From assembly GCA_903873705.1 (NCBI GenBank), contig CAIQPK010000064.1:99993-163992 (forward strand): 64,000 nt of DNA, written 5' to 3'. Made by a program: the position numbers and the translations under genes. How positions within the stretch are numbered: the first letter of the stretch is position 1; each line of letters starts with the position of its first letter. The stretch is from an uncultured Acidobacteriota bacterium. GTDB taxonomy: Bacteria > Acidobacteriota > Terriglobia > Terriglobales > Acidobacteriaceae. This document shows positions 8,213 through 16,880 of the stretch, piece after piece. Under the pieces are notes generated by a model. That model saw only the letters and a list, made by a program, of their open reading frames with translations, ran no database searches and was not told the DNA's origin.

Positions 8213-9292
8213 TCACAACTCCTCATCAGCCGGATTAGTCGACCCATCCGGCGTCCCATCCGCCTGCGCCTCATGCGTCTCCGCCTGCGGCTCAACATCC
8301 TCCGGCGAGTCATGCTCCCGCTCATGGCCTTCCGGCTCGTCCGACTTATCGCTCACCAGCTCTTCAGCAGACTCATGCAGCGCCGGCGTCTCTTGCGGCG
8401 CCGCATTCAACTCGTCCAAACTGCTTTCGCCCGAACTCTCATCACCCGTCTCTTCGCTCACGCGCCGCGGCTCATCCATCGGAATCTCCTCCTGCACCGG
8501 ATCGACGTCGGCCAGTTCGCCCGCCATCTTCTCAAACTCTTCGATGCTCGGAAGCTCGTTGATGTCCTTCAGCCCAAACCGCACCAGGAAGTCCTTGGTC
8601 GTCTTGTAGAGTATCGGCCGGCCAATCACCTGCTTGCGCCCTGCCGTAGTCACCAGCTTGCGCGCCATCAGGCCGCCCAGCACGCCGCCCGAGTCCACGC
8701 CACGGATCTCCGATATCTCCGGAGCCGTCACCGGCTGCTTATACGCGACGACAGCCAGCGTCTCCAACGCCTGCAGGCTCAACTTCAGCGGTGGTTTCAG
8801 GCTCTTCACAAACCCGCGCACCGCATCGTGATACTCCGGCTTGGTCGCCAGCCGGAACCCGCCCGCAACCTCGCGAATCTCCAACCCTCGCCCCTCAGCC
8901 GCATAATCGCCAATCAACTCTTCCAGCAGCGACCGGAAATGCTCCCGCAGTGCCCGCTCGCGCACCTTGGTCTCAGCCGCCGCATCCCTGGCCAGCTTCT
9001 TCTCCGCCTCAGCCGGATCGACCGCAACGGCAGGCGTCTCTTCCGCCACCGGCGCTGTTGCCCCTTCTTCCGCAACCTCTACATCAGGAGACAGCAACTC
9101 CGCATTCAGGGCGTCTTCATCCCCGGCATCGTCGTCTTCGGCAGCTTCATCCAGCGCCAGCAGCGTCTGCTGTGAACGCAGAGCGTCCAGCTCCGCCTGG
9201 CCTTCTTCACCTAGCAGGCCAACCAGTTGCGCCAGCGTTACCGGCTCTTCGGAGGCATAAATTACGGCTTCAATCTTTGCTTTCAGACTCAT
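8213..9292 (-). CDS. scpB: Segregation and condensation protein B, extended form
   Basis: 359 residues from the ATG at 9292. ScpB is the winged-helix dimer that works with ScpA and SMC in chromosome condensation. The core is present: MSLKAKIEAVIYASEEPVTL at the start, then LKLSLQALETLAVVAYKQPV and PEISEIRGVDSGGVLGGLMA. Usual length is 180-220 residues. Here an acidic Ala/Glu-rich insertion of about 70 residues (about 45-115) separates the first helices from the rest of winged helix 1, and an acidic tail of about 100 residues follows the second. scpA lies 6.7 kb away on the same strand instead of next to it. Confidence 0.92.
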   Translation of the reverse strand: MSLKAKIEAVIYASEEPVTLAQLVGLLGEEGQAELDALRSQQTLLALDEAAEDDDAGDEDALNAELLSPDVEVAEEGATAPVAEETPAVAVDPAEAEKKLARDAAAETKVRERALREHFRSLLEELIGDYAAEGRGLEIREVAGGFRLATKPEYHDAVRGFVKSLKPPLKLSLQALETLAVVAYKQPVTAPEISEIRGVDSGGVLGGLMARKLVTTAGRKQVIGRPILYKTTKDFLVRFGLKDINELPSIEEFEKMAGELADVDPVQEEIPMDEPRRVSEETGDESSGESSLDELNAAPQETPALHESAEELVSDKSDEPEGHEREHDSPEDVEPQAETHEAQADGTPDGSTNPADEEL

Positions 9293-9438
9293 GGGCGCAG
9301 CGTTGAGTGTACCAATCCCCGCCTCCCCGCGCCGGTCTACACCGGTCACGCCTCAGCAGTAATTCCGCCTATTTGTGCGGCTTATCCAGCGGCCATTGTG
9401 GATTACGCGGTCGATATCCCGAACATCGGACAATGCCG

Positions 9439-11097
9439 CTACTTGGCCATTGTGTAGAAGAGCCAATACAGCGCCCCGGCCAGCAGAGCCGCCGTCGGCA
9501 GCGTCAGGAACCACGCCAGTGCAATGTTACGGATGGTACTGAACTGCAATCCGCTGCCATTGCCCGCCATCGCTCCCGCCACGCCAGACGACACCACGTG
9601 CGTCGTAGACACCGGCAACCCGAACCGGTCAGCACCAAAGATCGTCAGCATCGAAATAATCTCCGCCGAAGCCCCCTGGGCATACGTCAAGTGCGTCTTT
9701 CCAATCTTCTCCCCCACCGTGATCACAATCCGCTTCCACCCGAACATTGTTCCAAAGCCCAGCGCCAGCGCCACCGCTACCTTCACCCACGTCGGTATGA
9801 ACTTGGTTGAGGCATCCAGCTTGTCGCGATAATTCGCCAGGATCAGCTTGTCCCGGTCCGTCAGTCTCAGCCCGCCATCGGGCCCAAACTTCCCTACCAG
9901 CCCCAGCGTCTCCGAGACCAGGTACATCTGGTTGCGCATATTCGCCTGGTCGTCAGCCGGAACGTTGCCGATCGATCCCGCACCCACCGCATCCGCGCGA
10001 ATCGTATCCACCATCCGGCGCAGCGCCAGCGTCGTGTCCGAGTTGTACTTATGCGTCGCGATAAAGTGCTGCAACTCCGCCCCGGAAGCCTGCGGCGTCG
10101 TAATCGAATCGAACCCGGCCGGTCCCGGCAGCGTTGCGCTCGGCTGAATGTAGTGCCCCAGCGTGTCGCTGGTCTGCTGCGACACCGCCACAAAATCAAA
10201 CAGTTGATCCGGCCCAATCGTATGGTTCAGCGCATACGCCGTAGGCACCGTGCCCACCAGGATCAGCATGATCAATCCCATGCCCTTCTGACCGTCATTC
10301 GACCCATGCGCAAAACTCACGCCCGTACAGGTCAAAATCAGCACACACCGAATCCAGAACGGCGGCGGAAGGTCGCCTTCAGGCGCCTCGTAAAGCTGCG
10401 GATCGGTAATCACCCGCTTCGCCACCCACAGCAGAATGAACGCCCCTACAAATCCGATCAGCGGCGAGAAAAACAGCGCCTTCGCTATCTTCGTCACCTG
10501 GCTCCAGTCGATCCCCGACGTCAGCGACCCCGGATGCATCCACTGGTTCGCCAGCCCCACCCCCAGGATCGATCCGATCATCGTATGCGAGCTCGAAGCC
10601 GGCAATCCCCGCGCCCACGTCAGCAGGTTCCACAGGATCGCCGACACCAGCAGCGCAAACACCATCGAGAAGCCCGACCCTCTCGACACCTTCAGGATCA
10701 GTTCAACCGGCAGCAGCGACACAATCGCGAACGCCACCGTTCCCGAGCTAGTCAGCACCCCGATAAAGTTCCAGAACCCCGACCAGATGACCGCCGCATG
10801 TGGATCCAGCGAGTGGGTATAAATCACCGTCGCTACCGCGTTCGCCGTATCGTGAAACCCGTTGACGAACTCGAACCCCAGCGCAATCACCAGCGCGAGC
10901 CCCAGCAGCATATAAGGCAGCAGCGTCGTCGGGTGCGTCGCAGAAAGGTCGCCGATCAGCTTGCTCAGCACATACACAACGCCGACCACGGCAATCGCGC
11001 CAATGAAGAACAGCATCCCCTTGGGAGGTTTTTTATACCGAAGTTTGCGCTCAAGGCGCGACGTGGGCTGCGGAGTTGGCGCGGTGATCGTTGCCAT
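9439..11097 (-). CDS. Inorganic phosphate transporter, PiT family
   Basis: 552 residues with about 10-12 membrane segments. The duplicated PiT signature is present: GFEFVNGFHDTANAVATVIY in the first half and FAHGSNDGQKGMGLI plus the STTHVVSSGVAGAMAG stretch in the second. PiT proteins import metal-phosphate by proton or sodium symport at the inner membrane. A long hydrophilic loop of about 150 residues between the two halves (from about residue 290 to 420) is larger than in E. coli PitA. No phoU-like gene is adjacent. The 263 bases between its start and the macro-domain gene hold the divergent promoter region of both; no operator was recognised. Confidence 0.9.
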   Translation of the reverse strand: MATITAPTPQPTSRLERKLRYKKPPKGMLFFIGAIAVVGVVYVLSKLIGDLSATHPTTLLPYMLLGLALVIALGFEFVNGFHDTANAVATVIYTHSLDPHAAVIWSGFWNFIGVLTSSGTVAFAIVSLLPVELILKVSRGSGFSMVFALLVSAILWNLLTWARGLPASSSHTMIGSILGVGLANQWMHPGSLTSGIDWSQVTKIAKALFFSPLIGFVGAFILLWVAKRVITDPQLYEAPEGDLPPPFWIRCVLILTCTGVSFAHGSNDGQKGMGLIMLILVGTVPTAYALNHTIGPDQLFDFVAVSQQTSDTLGHYIQPSATLPGPAGFDSITTPQASGAELQHFIATHKYNSDTTLALRRMVDTIRADAVGAGSIGNVPADDQANMRNQMYLVSETLGLVGKFGPDGGLRLTDRDKLILANYRDKLDASTKFIPTWVKVAVALALGFGTMFGWKRIVITVGEKIGKTHLTYAQGASAEIISMLTIFGADRFGLPVSTTHVVSSGVAGAMAGNGSGLQFSTIRNIALAWFLTLPTAALLAGALYWLFYTMAK

Positions 11098-11360
11098 ATA
11101 GGGTCTTCGAGCAGTGCCTGTCTAGAGTCGAGAAGTGCGTTCAGTTCCTGTTCGGTTCGGAGAAGCTCTGCATCAAACGGTCGTCCAGCGTCTTCGCTGC
11201 AAGAGCGGTAAGAGACCATGGGTGGTCGGTGGAATGTCAGTCGGGTTTGCGCGACAAGCGCGAAGAGTGTCGGGAAATTTTCCCTTGCAAATTGTAACCG
11301 CCCCGGAAAGCTATAGTCGTAAATGCGTGCACTACTTGTGATGCGCAAAGGAGAGTAAGC

Positions 11361-11942
11361 GTGCCGAAATTCACAATCGTCCGGGGTGATATTACACAAC
11401 GCCAAACCGACGCTATCGTCAATGCTGCCAACACTTCCCTGCTTGGAGGAGGCGGTGTAGACGGCGCAATCCACAGGGCAGCCGGCCCCGCTCTCCTGGA
11501 ATCGTGCCGAAAACTCGGTGGCTGCCCCACCGGACAGGCCAAAGCCACCCCCGGTTTTCTGCTCCCGGCAAAGTGGGTCTTCCACGCTGTCGGCCCCGTA
11601 TGGGACGGCGGCGGCCAGGGTGAACCCGCACTCCTCGCCAGCTGCTACCGCGCCTGCCTCAACCTCGCTCGCCAGCACGCCGTCCAGACCATGGCTTTCC
11701 CCGCGATCTCCACCGGCGTCTACAACTTCCCCCGCGGATTCGCCGCCCAGATCGCCGTCATGGAATGCCGCCAGCACGCCGACGCCGCCGGCGTCTACAA
11801 CTTCCCCCGCGGATTCGCCGCCCAGATCGCCGTCATGGAATGCCGCCAGCACGCCGACGCCGCCGGCGTGCAGCTCATCGAGTTCGTCTGCTTCGACGAA
11901 CCCACCGCCGCCACCTTCGACGACATCTTCGACTCCCTCTAG
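11361..11942 (+). CDS. Macro-domain ADP-ribose hydrolase with an internal duplication
   Basis: 193 residues. The macro fold is clear: [20 protein letters not shown], then [18 protein letters not shown], and [19 protein letters not shown] near the C-terminus. Family members of this MacroD/YmdB type remove acetyl-ADP-ribose or ADP-ribose from substrates in the cytoplasm. The phosphate-loop segment STGVYNFP plus the following helix (25 residues) occurs twice in a row because of an exact 75-bp tandem duplication, which explains the extra length over the usual 165-175 residues. The second copy would have to loop out or replace the first, so activity is uncertain. A GGAG ribosome binding site lies before the start. 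Confidence 0.85.
   Translation: MPKFTIVRGDITQRQTDAIVNAANTSLLGGGGVDGAIHRAAGPALLESCRKLGGCPTGQAKATPGFLLPAKWVFHAVGPVWDGGGQGEPALLASCYRACLNLARQHAVQTMAFPAISTGVYNFPRGFAAQIAVMECRQHADAAGVYNFPRGFAAQIAVMECRQHADAAGVQLIEFVCFDEPTAATFDDIFDSL
11713..11862 (+). repeat. Exact 75-bp tandem duplication inside the macro-domain gene
   Basis: Bases 11713-11787 and 11788-11862 are identical and begin with CCGGCGTCTACAACTTCCCC. A seven-base start of a third copy follows at 11863. The unit is 25 codons, so the frame is kept. Confidence 0.97.
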
Positions 11943-11957
11943 CCACCGCAGCGGGTT

Positions 11958-11984
11958 CCCCATGTCCTGATTCTCGGACACGGG
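11958..11984. repeat. Palindromic CCCATGTCC repeat, degenerate copy
   Basis: CCCATGTCCTGATTCTCGGA followed by CACGGG is a slightly decayed copy of the palindrome seen in full at 39661 and 63619. It sits in the 67-base gap between the convergent macro-domain and permease genes, where it could act as a hairpin. Confidence 0.7.
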
Positions 11985-12009
11985 CCGCCACGACACCCAA
12001 TCCGCGCCC

Positions 12010-13062
12010 CTATTCACCCGGCACATGCTCCGCCGTCGTCTCCCAGTGCCCCGTCAAATAGTGCAGCACCGTGCTCCCCGCCAGCCACCCCGACTCCAGC
12101 GCCACCCGCGTCCCAATGTACGGCGCCGTCACTGACTCCACCGCCGTATGCCCTGGCCGCGGCATGCAGTAATTGCTCCCCGTGCGCAGAATCATCACCC
12201 GCCGCCGGTCAACGCGATGCATCTCCGTCAGCCGCTCAATCGCATTCATAAACCCGGAGTCTTCCATCTCCGTCATCACGAACACGCCCTTGCCGCCGGT
12301 AAACAACCGCACCCAGTCCCGCGCAAACTGCGTCATCACATCGCCGTGCCAGAAGTAGTCCGAAGCAAACGTATCGCCCTTCAGCACGAACGGCGGCTTC
12401 TGCGCATTAGGAAACCCGGTGTACTCCGCACGAAACGCCGCCACGACCGGATCATCCACCAGCTTCAAATTCTTCGTCTGCTCAAACGCCCAATCCGCCA
12501 GCTTGCCATTCAGCTCAAACAAATTCGACCGCGTCCACGGCGCCTGCGCGTAGCTCTCCGGATTGGGTGCCTTGGCGCTCACCGGAAATTTTCCGTAAGG
12601 CCACTCCTTCGGCGCGTCATGCGGATCGATCTCCCGAGAAACATCCCCCACTGCATAAGTAGCCCACGCAGCCGACCCCACCGACGCCATCTTCGGGTCC
12701 ACCCCCGCAATCCCGTTGATCAAAAAATATGCCTTCGTCAGGTCGAACCGCGGGTCCAGCCCCAGAGCCATCATCGACGCCGTAGCATTCACCAGCGTCG
12801 TCCCGCTCACCATCCCCAGCACGGTGTGCTCCTTGTTCGTCCGCAGCGGATGCACGCCACCCGGAAACGCAATCACCTCATCCAGGTGCTCGCGCTCCGC
12901 CCACAACTGAAACTCCCCAGGCACATCGCCCGTGTCCGCACCAATCTCAAACGTAACCACAATCACCGCCCGAATGGGCCACGGCTTCCCCTGCGCCGCC
13001 GCATGAACAACGCACACAAACATCAACATGAAGGCAGAGATACACAATGAGCGCAGGCGCAT
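12010..13062 (-). CDS. Purine nucleoside permease (NUP) family protein
   Basis: 350 residues starting with a signal peptide (LCISAFMLMFVCVVHAAAQ). The body matches the NUP family: IRAVIVVTFEIGADTGDVPG, FPGGVHPLRTNKEHTVLGMV, FLINGIAGVDPKMASVGSAA, and the C-terminal MTEMEDSGFMNAIERL and ILRTGSNYCMPRPG. The family is named for a fungal nucleoside uptake protein, but its fold is nucleoside-phosphorylase-like, so the bacterial exported form may be a periplasmic nucleoside-binding or cleaving protein. There are no membrane segments after the signal. It is monocistronic and convergent with the macro-domain gene, which also handles adenosine-type nucleotides; a functional tie is only speculation. Confidence 0.85.
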   Translation of the reverse strand: MRLRSLCISAFMLMFVCVVHAAAQGKPWPIRAVIVVTFEIGADTGDVPGEFQLWAEREHLDEVIAFPGGVHPLRTNKEHTVLGMVSGTTLVNATASMMALGLDPRFDLTKAYFLINGIAGVDPKMASVGSAAWATYAVGDVSREIDPHDAPKEWPYGKFPVSAKAPNPESYAQAPWTRSNLFELNGKLADWAFEQTKNLKLVDDPVVAAFRAEYTGFPNAQKPPFVLKGDTFASDYFWHGDVMTQFARDWVRLFTGGKGVFVMTEMEDSGFMNAIERLTEMHRVDRRRVMILRTGSNYCMPRPGHTAVESVTAPYIGTRVALESGWLAGSTVLHYLTGHWETTAEHVPGE

Positions 13063-13166
13063 GGCAGAGGGTCTCCTGAGTGTGACGGGTATGCCCCAAG
13101 ACTATCGCATCGTCCACCACAGCCGAAATCCGCCAGACTGTTCTACTTCGCACCCACCCTCGATCT

Positions 13167-13221
13167 GTCATCCTGAGCGAAGTAGCTCGCGTCTTTGCGA
13201 GCGACGCAGTCGAAGGACCCC
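13167..13221. repeat. Dispersed GTCATCCTGAGC-type repeat with inner hairpin
   Basis: Begins GTCATCCTGAGCGAAGTAGC and ends near CGAAGGACCC. It contains a small hairpin (GCTCGC, loop GTCTTT, GCGAGC) at 13185-13202. It lies in the 274-base gap between the divergent permease and aldo/keto reductase genes. Confidence 0.75.
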
Positions 13222-13336
13222 GAAACCGCCATGCCTGCCGATACCGCTCGTACCTTCCCGCCATGGGTCTCCTGAATCCCCACCACCCCACCCCGCATCT
13301 CACGAAGCGCAAGCCAACCCAACCGGAGAAAGCACT

Positions 13337-14188
13337 ATGCCCACACCCCCAAAAACCTTCAAACTAGGCGGCGACCTCGAAATCAACCGCCTCGGCTACG
13401 GCGCCATGCGCATCACCGGCAAAGGCGTCTGGGGCGAGCCCGCCGACAAGGCCTCCGCCCGCGCTGTCCTCCGCCGCGCCGTCGAACTCGGCGTCAACTT
13501 CATCGACACCGCCGACAGCTACGGCCCCGACGTCAGCGAAATCCTCATCGGCGAAGCCCTCGCTCCCTACGCCAAAGGCACCGTCATCGCCACCAAGGGC
13601 GGCCTCGTCCGCACCGGCCCCGACCAGTGGCTCCCCGTCGGCCGTCCCGAGTACATCCAGCAGCAGGTCGAAATGAGCCTCCGCCACCTCCGCACCAACA
13701 CCATCGACCTCTGGCAGCTCCACCGCATCGACCCCAAGGTCCCCGTCGAAGAAACCCTCGCCCCCATCAAGGAAATGCAGAAGGCCGGCAAGATCCGCCA
13801 CGTAGGCCTCAGCGAAGTAAAGCCCCACGAAATCGACCAGGCCCGCAAGTTCATCGACATCGTCAGCGTCCAGAACATGTACAACCTCACGCAGCGCCAG
13901 CACGAAGACGTCCTCACCTACTGCGAAAAGGAAGGCCTCGCCTTCATCCCCTGGTTCCCCGTAGCCGCAGGCAAACTAGCCCAACCCGGCGGCAAGCTAG
14001 ACGAAATCTCCCAACGCCACGGCGCCACCGTCTCGCAACTCTCCATAGCCTGGCTACTCCACCGCAGCCCGGTCATGCTCCCCATCCCCGGCACCTCATC
14101 GATAGCCCACCTCGAAGAAAACCTGAAGTCCGCCGACGTCACTCTCTCCGAAGCCGAAATGAAAGAAATCGAAGACGCCACCAGATAA
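13337..14188 (+). CDS. Aldo/keto reductase
   Basis: 283 residues from the ATG at 13337, with a GGAGAA ribosome binding site 9 bases upstream. The catalytic tetrad of the family is visible: Asp57 and Tyr62 in GVNFIDTADSYG, Lys87 in IATKGG, His129 in LWQLHRID. The C-terminus holds the NADPH-binding segment (PIPGTSSIAHLEENLKSADV). It is a soluble NADPH-dependent oxidoreductase of the YdbC/YeaE-like AKR type with a short loop set; the substrate is unknown. It stands alone, with a repeat upstream and a hairpin terminator downstream. Confidence 0.9.
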   Translation: MPTPPKTFKLGGDLEINRLGYGAMRITGKGVWGEPADKASARAVLRRAVELGVNFIDTADSYGPDVSEILIGEALAPYAKGTVIATKGGLVRTGPDQWLPVGRPEYIQQQVEMSLRHLRTNTIDLWQLHRIDPKVPVEETLAPIKEMQKAGKIRHVGLSEVKPHEIDQARKFIDIVSVQNMYNLTQRQHEDVLTYCEKEGLAFIPWFPVAAGKLAQPGGKLDEISQRHGATVSQLSIAWLLHRSPVMLPIPGTSSIAHLEENLKSADVTLSEAEMKEIEDATR

Positions 14189-14206
14189 CAATCACGCAAA
14201 ACGAAT

Positions 14207-14240
14207 GCGCGCTGAGCATCGGCTCAGCGCGCTTCGTCTT
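14207..14240 (+). terminator. Intrinsic terminator of the aldo/keto reductase gene
   Basis: Perfect 11-bp stem GCGCGCTGAGC / GCTCAGCGCGC with a four-base loop, then a T-rich TTCGTCTTT, starting 18 bases after the stop codon. Confidence 0.85.
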
Positions 14241-14671
14241 TCATCAGTCTCTGCACTCATTCCCGAAAAGCAAAAAAACGTAACAAAATGCCGGTTTATG
14301 ATTGCAATCCGCCGTCACTCATGGCATCTTCAAACATATTGTTTCGAAAGGACGCCCTCATGACAGTTGTTCAACACAATTTGCCTAGCGGGCAGCGTCG
14401 GTCGTGGTTTGACTCACGTTGCTATTGGGCGTCTTTCCGGTCGCGCTAACCGACCCACAGCGCCCATCCGCACAACTTAACGTTCGCTGGCTCGCATGAG
14501 CGCAGTCGTGTCTTCGGCCTGCATGGCCGCGTGCACGCACTGCTCCATACGCCTGCCTCCGCGCACACGCGCCCCTCAGCGAAGGACCGCCGTCTGCGTC
14601 GAGCAAGGGCACCGCGCCCGCGACAACGCACCTCTGTGCCGCCGGCAAATGAGCGGCTAGAAACGATCGAC
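14241..14671 (+). other. Leader region of the AAA ATPase gene with a possible 29-residue small ORF
   Basis: This 431-base stretch lies between the terminator and the AAA gene. A-rich sequence around 14265-14350 is the likely promoter region. A small ORF at 14360-14449 (ATG after AAAGGAC, 29 codons, starting MTVVQHNLPSGQRRSWF and ending in a Cys-Tyr-Trp and Arg-rich stretch) has a plausible ribosome binding site. It could be a leader peptide, but nothing else supports it. The region 14450-14671 shows no gene I can support; an in-frame extension of the AAA gene up to 14531 exists but looks non-coding in composition. Confidence 0.35.
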
Positions 14672-15940
14672 ATGCGCCATCTTCTGCAACACCTTATGAG
14701 CGGTCAAAACCAGTTCGCCTCCGGCGGCCTCATGCTGATGGTCTTCGGCAGCATTGGCGTCTTCCTGCGCTCTCTGCCGGAAGCCATCTGGTCGTGGCTC
14801 GTCCGTCAATTCACCATGACCATTACCGTCAAAGATGACGACGCTGCCTTCGCCTGGGTCAAAGAGTGGTTCCTCGAACAGGAGTTCTCCAAACGCCTCC
14901 GCCGCGTCGACCTCGACACCACTCTGCGTGGTGCGGAGATGGCCTTGAGCCCCGCTCCCGGCCGTCATCTCTTCTGGCACGCCGGACGTCCCTTCTGGGT
15001 GTGGCTCTATCGCAGCGAAGACACCAAAGGCCGTAGCCAGCGCCGCGTTGAGTCGCTCACCTTTCAGACCATCGGACGCCAGCAGCTCTTCCTCAAGCGT
15101 TTCGCTGACGAGATCGTCGCCTGTCATCGCCGCAAGGTGCGTGTCACGTCTTGCCTCTATGTCTACGACGACTACTGGACGCAGGTCGAAGCCTACTCGC
15201 CGCGTCTGCTCGACTCCGTCATTCTCAAGCCCGGCGAGAAGGAGCACCTGATGCAGGACCTCGAACGCTTCCGCACCACGCGCTCGCGCTATCGCCGGCT
15301 CGGTGTGCCTTATCATCGCGGCTACCTGCTCTACGGTCCTCCGGGAACCGGCAAGACATCGCTCGTCTCCGCCATCGCCGCGAAGTACGGCATGTCCATC
15401 TACGTTGTCAACCTCACCGAGTTCAATGACCGCACGCTCAAAAGCGCGATGAACGACGTCCCCGAGAACTGCGTCATTCTCTTTGAGGATATCGACTGCA
15501 TGCGCGCCGGAAACCGCCGTGCCGATGCACCAACTGAGGACAAGAATGAGCCAGCGAGAGGCGAAGCCGACAGCAAACCCGCAGCCGGCGTCACCCTCTC
15601 AGGGCTCCTTAATGTGCTCGATGGCTTTCATGCGCCCGAAAACGTGGTCTACATCATGACGACGAACAAGGCTGAAACGCTCGACCCTGCACTCCTGCGG
15701 CCGGGGCGGATTGACTACCGGCTCTACATGGGCGAAGCCGCGGAGTCGCAGCGTATGGAGCTCTATCGCCGCTTCTTCCCCGAAGCCACAGAAGCCCAGG
15801 GTCGCGAGTTCGTCCAGGCCCACTGCGCGGAGACGATGGCCGAGTTTCAAGGTCTGCTACTGGCTCTGGAACAAGGCAGCGACATCACTCCGCTCGTCGA
15901 ACCCATCGGCGAGTTCGTCGCGGCAGGCGACAGGAGCTAG
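14672..15940 (+). CDS. BCS1-like AAA ATPase with N-terminal membrane segment
   Basis: 422 residues from the ATG at 14672. Residues 18-45 form a hydrophobic segment (GGLMLMVFGSIGVFLRSLP and following). Residues 48-180 resemble the BCS1 N-terminal domain (TMTITVKDDDAAFAWVKEWF). The AAA module has Walker A GPPGTGKT (222-229), Walker B VILFEDID (268-275), TLSGLLNVLDGFH (308-320), sensor MTTN (329-332) and LDPALLRPGRID (337-348) with the arginine fingers. Mitochondrial BCS1 moves folded Rieske protein across the inner membrane; bacterial homologues have mostly unknown roles. A charged 25-residue insertion (about 281-306) follows Walker B. No Rieske or cytochrome bc1 gene lies nearby, so that role is not supported here. 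Confidence 0.88.
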   Translation: MRHLLQHLMSGQNQFASGGLMLMVFGSIGVFLRSLPEAIWSWLVRQFTMTITVKDDDAAFAWVKEWFLEQEFSKRLRRVDLDTTLRGAEMALSPAPGRHLFWHAGRPFWVWLYRSEDTKGRSQRRVESLTFQTIGRQQLFLKRFADEIVACHRRKVRVTSCLYVYDDYWTQVEAYSPRLLDSVILKPGEKEHLMQDLERFRTTRSRYRRLGVPYHRGYLLYGPPGTGKTSLVSAIAAKYGMSIYVVNLTEFNDRTLKSAMNDVPENCVILFEDIDCMRAGNRRADAPTEDKNEPARGEADSKPAAGVTLSGLLNVLDGFHAPENVVYIMTTNKAETLDPALLRPGRIDYRLYMGEAAESQRMELYRRFFPEATEAQGREFVQAHCAETMAEFQGLLLALEQGSDITPLVEPIGEFVAAGDRS

Positions 15941-15950
15941 GCTCGTCCAG

Positions 15951-16877
15951 CTAGCTCCAGTCGTCCCTAACCGCCGCCTGGTCCGCAAACACCTGCTCAA
16001 ACTGCTCCGTCTTCTTCACCAAAATATCCCCAAACTGCGCCGCCTGCCTTAGCAGGATCGCCTGCAGCCGCACCAGCTCCAGCATCGCCAGGAACGTGCA
16101 GATCAGCGCCCGTTCCGACTTCGTATTGTGCAGCAGCCGCCGCAGGCTGATCGGCTTGTCCTCCATCAGCAGCCGCCGCTTCACAAAGTCAATCATCTGC
16201 GCCACCGTCACCGACTCCTCGTCGACGTTATGCACCGGCCGCTCCCGCAACCGGTTCAGGATGTCCTGAAACACCCGCACCAGGTCCGGCACATCCGCCG
16301 CAATCTCGCGCTCCGCATCAACTGACTCCAGCCCCTCATCGCGCAGGAACGACTTCATCCCGGGCTGCGACCACGTCGCCTCTTCAATCTGCTGCTTCTG
16401 CATCAGCATCTGCGCCGCCGCCTTGAAGCGCTCATGCTCCAGCAGCCGCTCCACCAGCTCGCGCCGCGGATCGTCCGCGTCCGTCCCCGTCACGTCAGAT
16501 GGATCGCGCGGCAGCAGCGTCTTCGACTTGATATGAATCAGCAGCGACGCCACGTAAATAAACTCACCCGCCGCATCCACGTCCACCTGCTTCAGGTGGT
16601 GCGTGTACTCCAGGAACTGCGCGGTAATCTTCGCCATCGGAATGTCGTAGATGTCGATATTCTGCCGCCGGATCAGATCGAGCAACAAGTCCATCGGCCC
16701 GTCATAAACCAACCCCACCGTAATCGAAAACGGCGACTGCGAAGCCTCAGCCTTGTCCTTCTCCTTGTCCGAAACCTTGCGCGGCTCAGGCAGCGGTGCC
16801 GGCACCGGCTGCGGCTCCAGCGCAAACGGCTCTTTCGCTTCCACCAACGGCTCTTCGACCTTCACATCATCACTCAT
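15951..16877 (-). CDS. scpA: Segregation and condensation protein A
   Basis: 308 residues. ScpA is the kleisin that bridges SMC heads and binds ScpB. Key parts are FSITVGLVYDGPMDLLLDLI and RRQNIDIYDIPMAKITAQFL, then FIYVASLLIHIKSKTLLPRD, and a winged-helix C-terminus (RRLLHNTKSERALICTFLAM, LELVRLQAILLRQAAQFGDI). An N-terminal tail of about 48 acidic and Pro-rich residues is extra. It starts 3 bases after the trpS stop codon, so the two are co-transcribed. Many bacteria have scpB directly after scpA; here an opposite-strand AAA gene ends 10 bases downstream. Confidence 0.93.
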   Translation of the reverse strand: MSDDVKVEEPLVEAKEPFALEPQPVPAPLPEPRKVSDKEKDKAEASQSPFSITVGLVYDGPMDLLLDLIRRQNIDIYDIPMAKITAQFLEYTHHLKQVDVDAAGEFIYVASLLIHIKSKTLLPRDPSDVTGTDADDPRRELVERLLEHERFKAAAQMLMQKQQIEEATWSQPGMKSFLRDEGLESVDAEREIAADVPDLVRVFQDILNRLRERPVHNVDEESVTVAQMIDFVKRRLLMEDKPISLRRLLHNTKSERALICTFLAMLELVRLQAILLRQAAQFGDILVKKTEQFEQVFADQAAVRDDWS

Positions 16878-16880
16878 CGT

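Noticed and set aside
14531..14671. N-terminal extension of the AAA ATPase to 14531
   Set aside because: The extra 47 residues are Arg/Pro/Ala-rich with no ribosome binding site; the conserved type of start is the one before the membrane segment at 14672.
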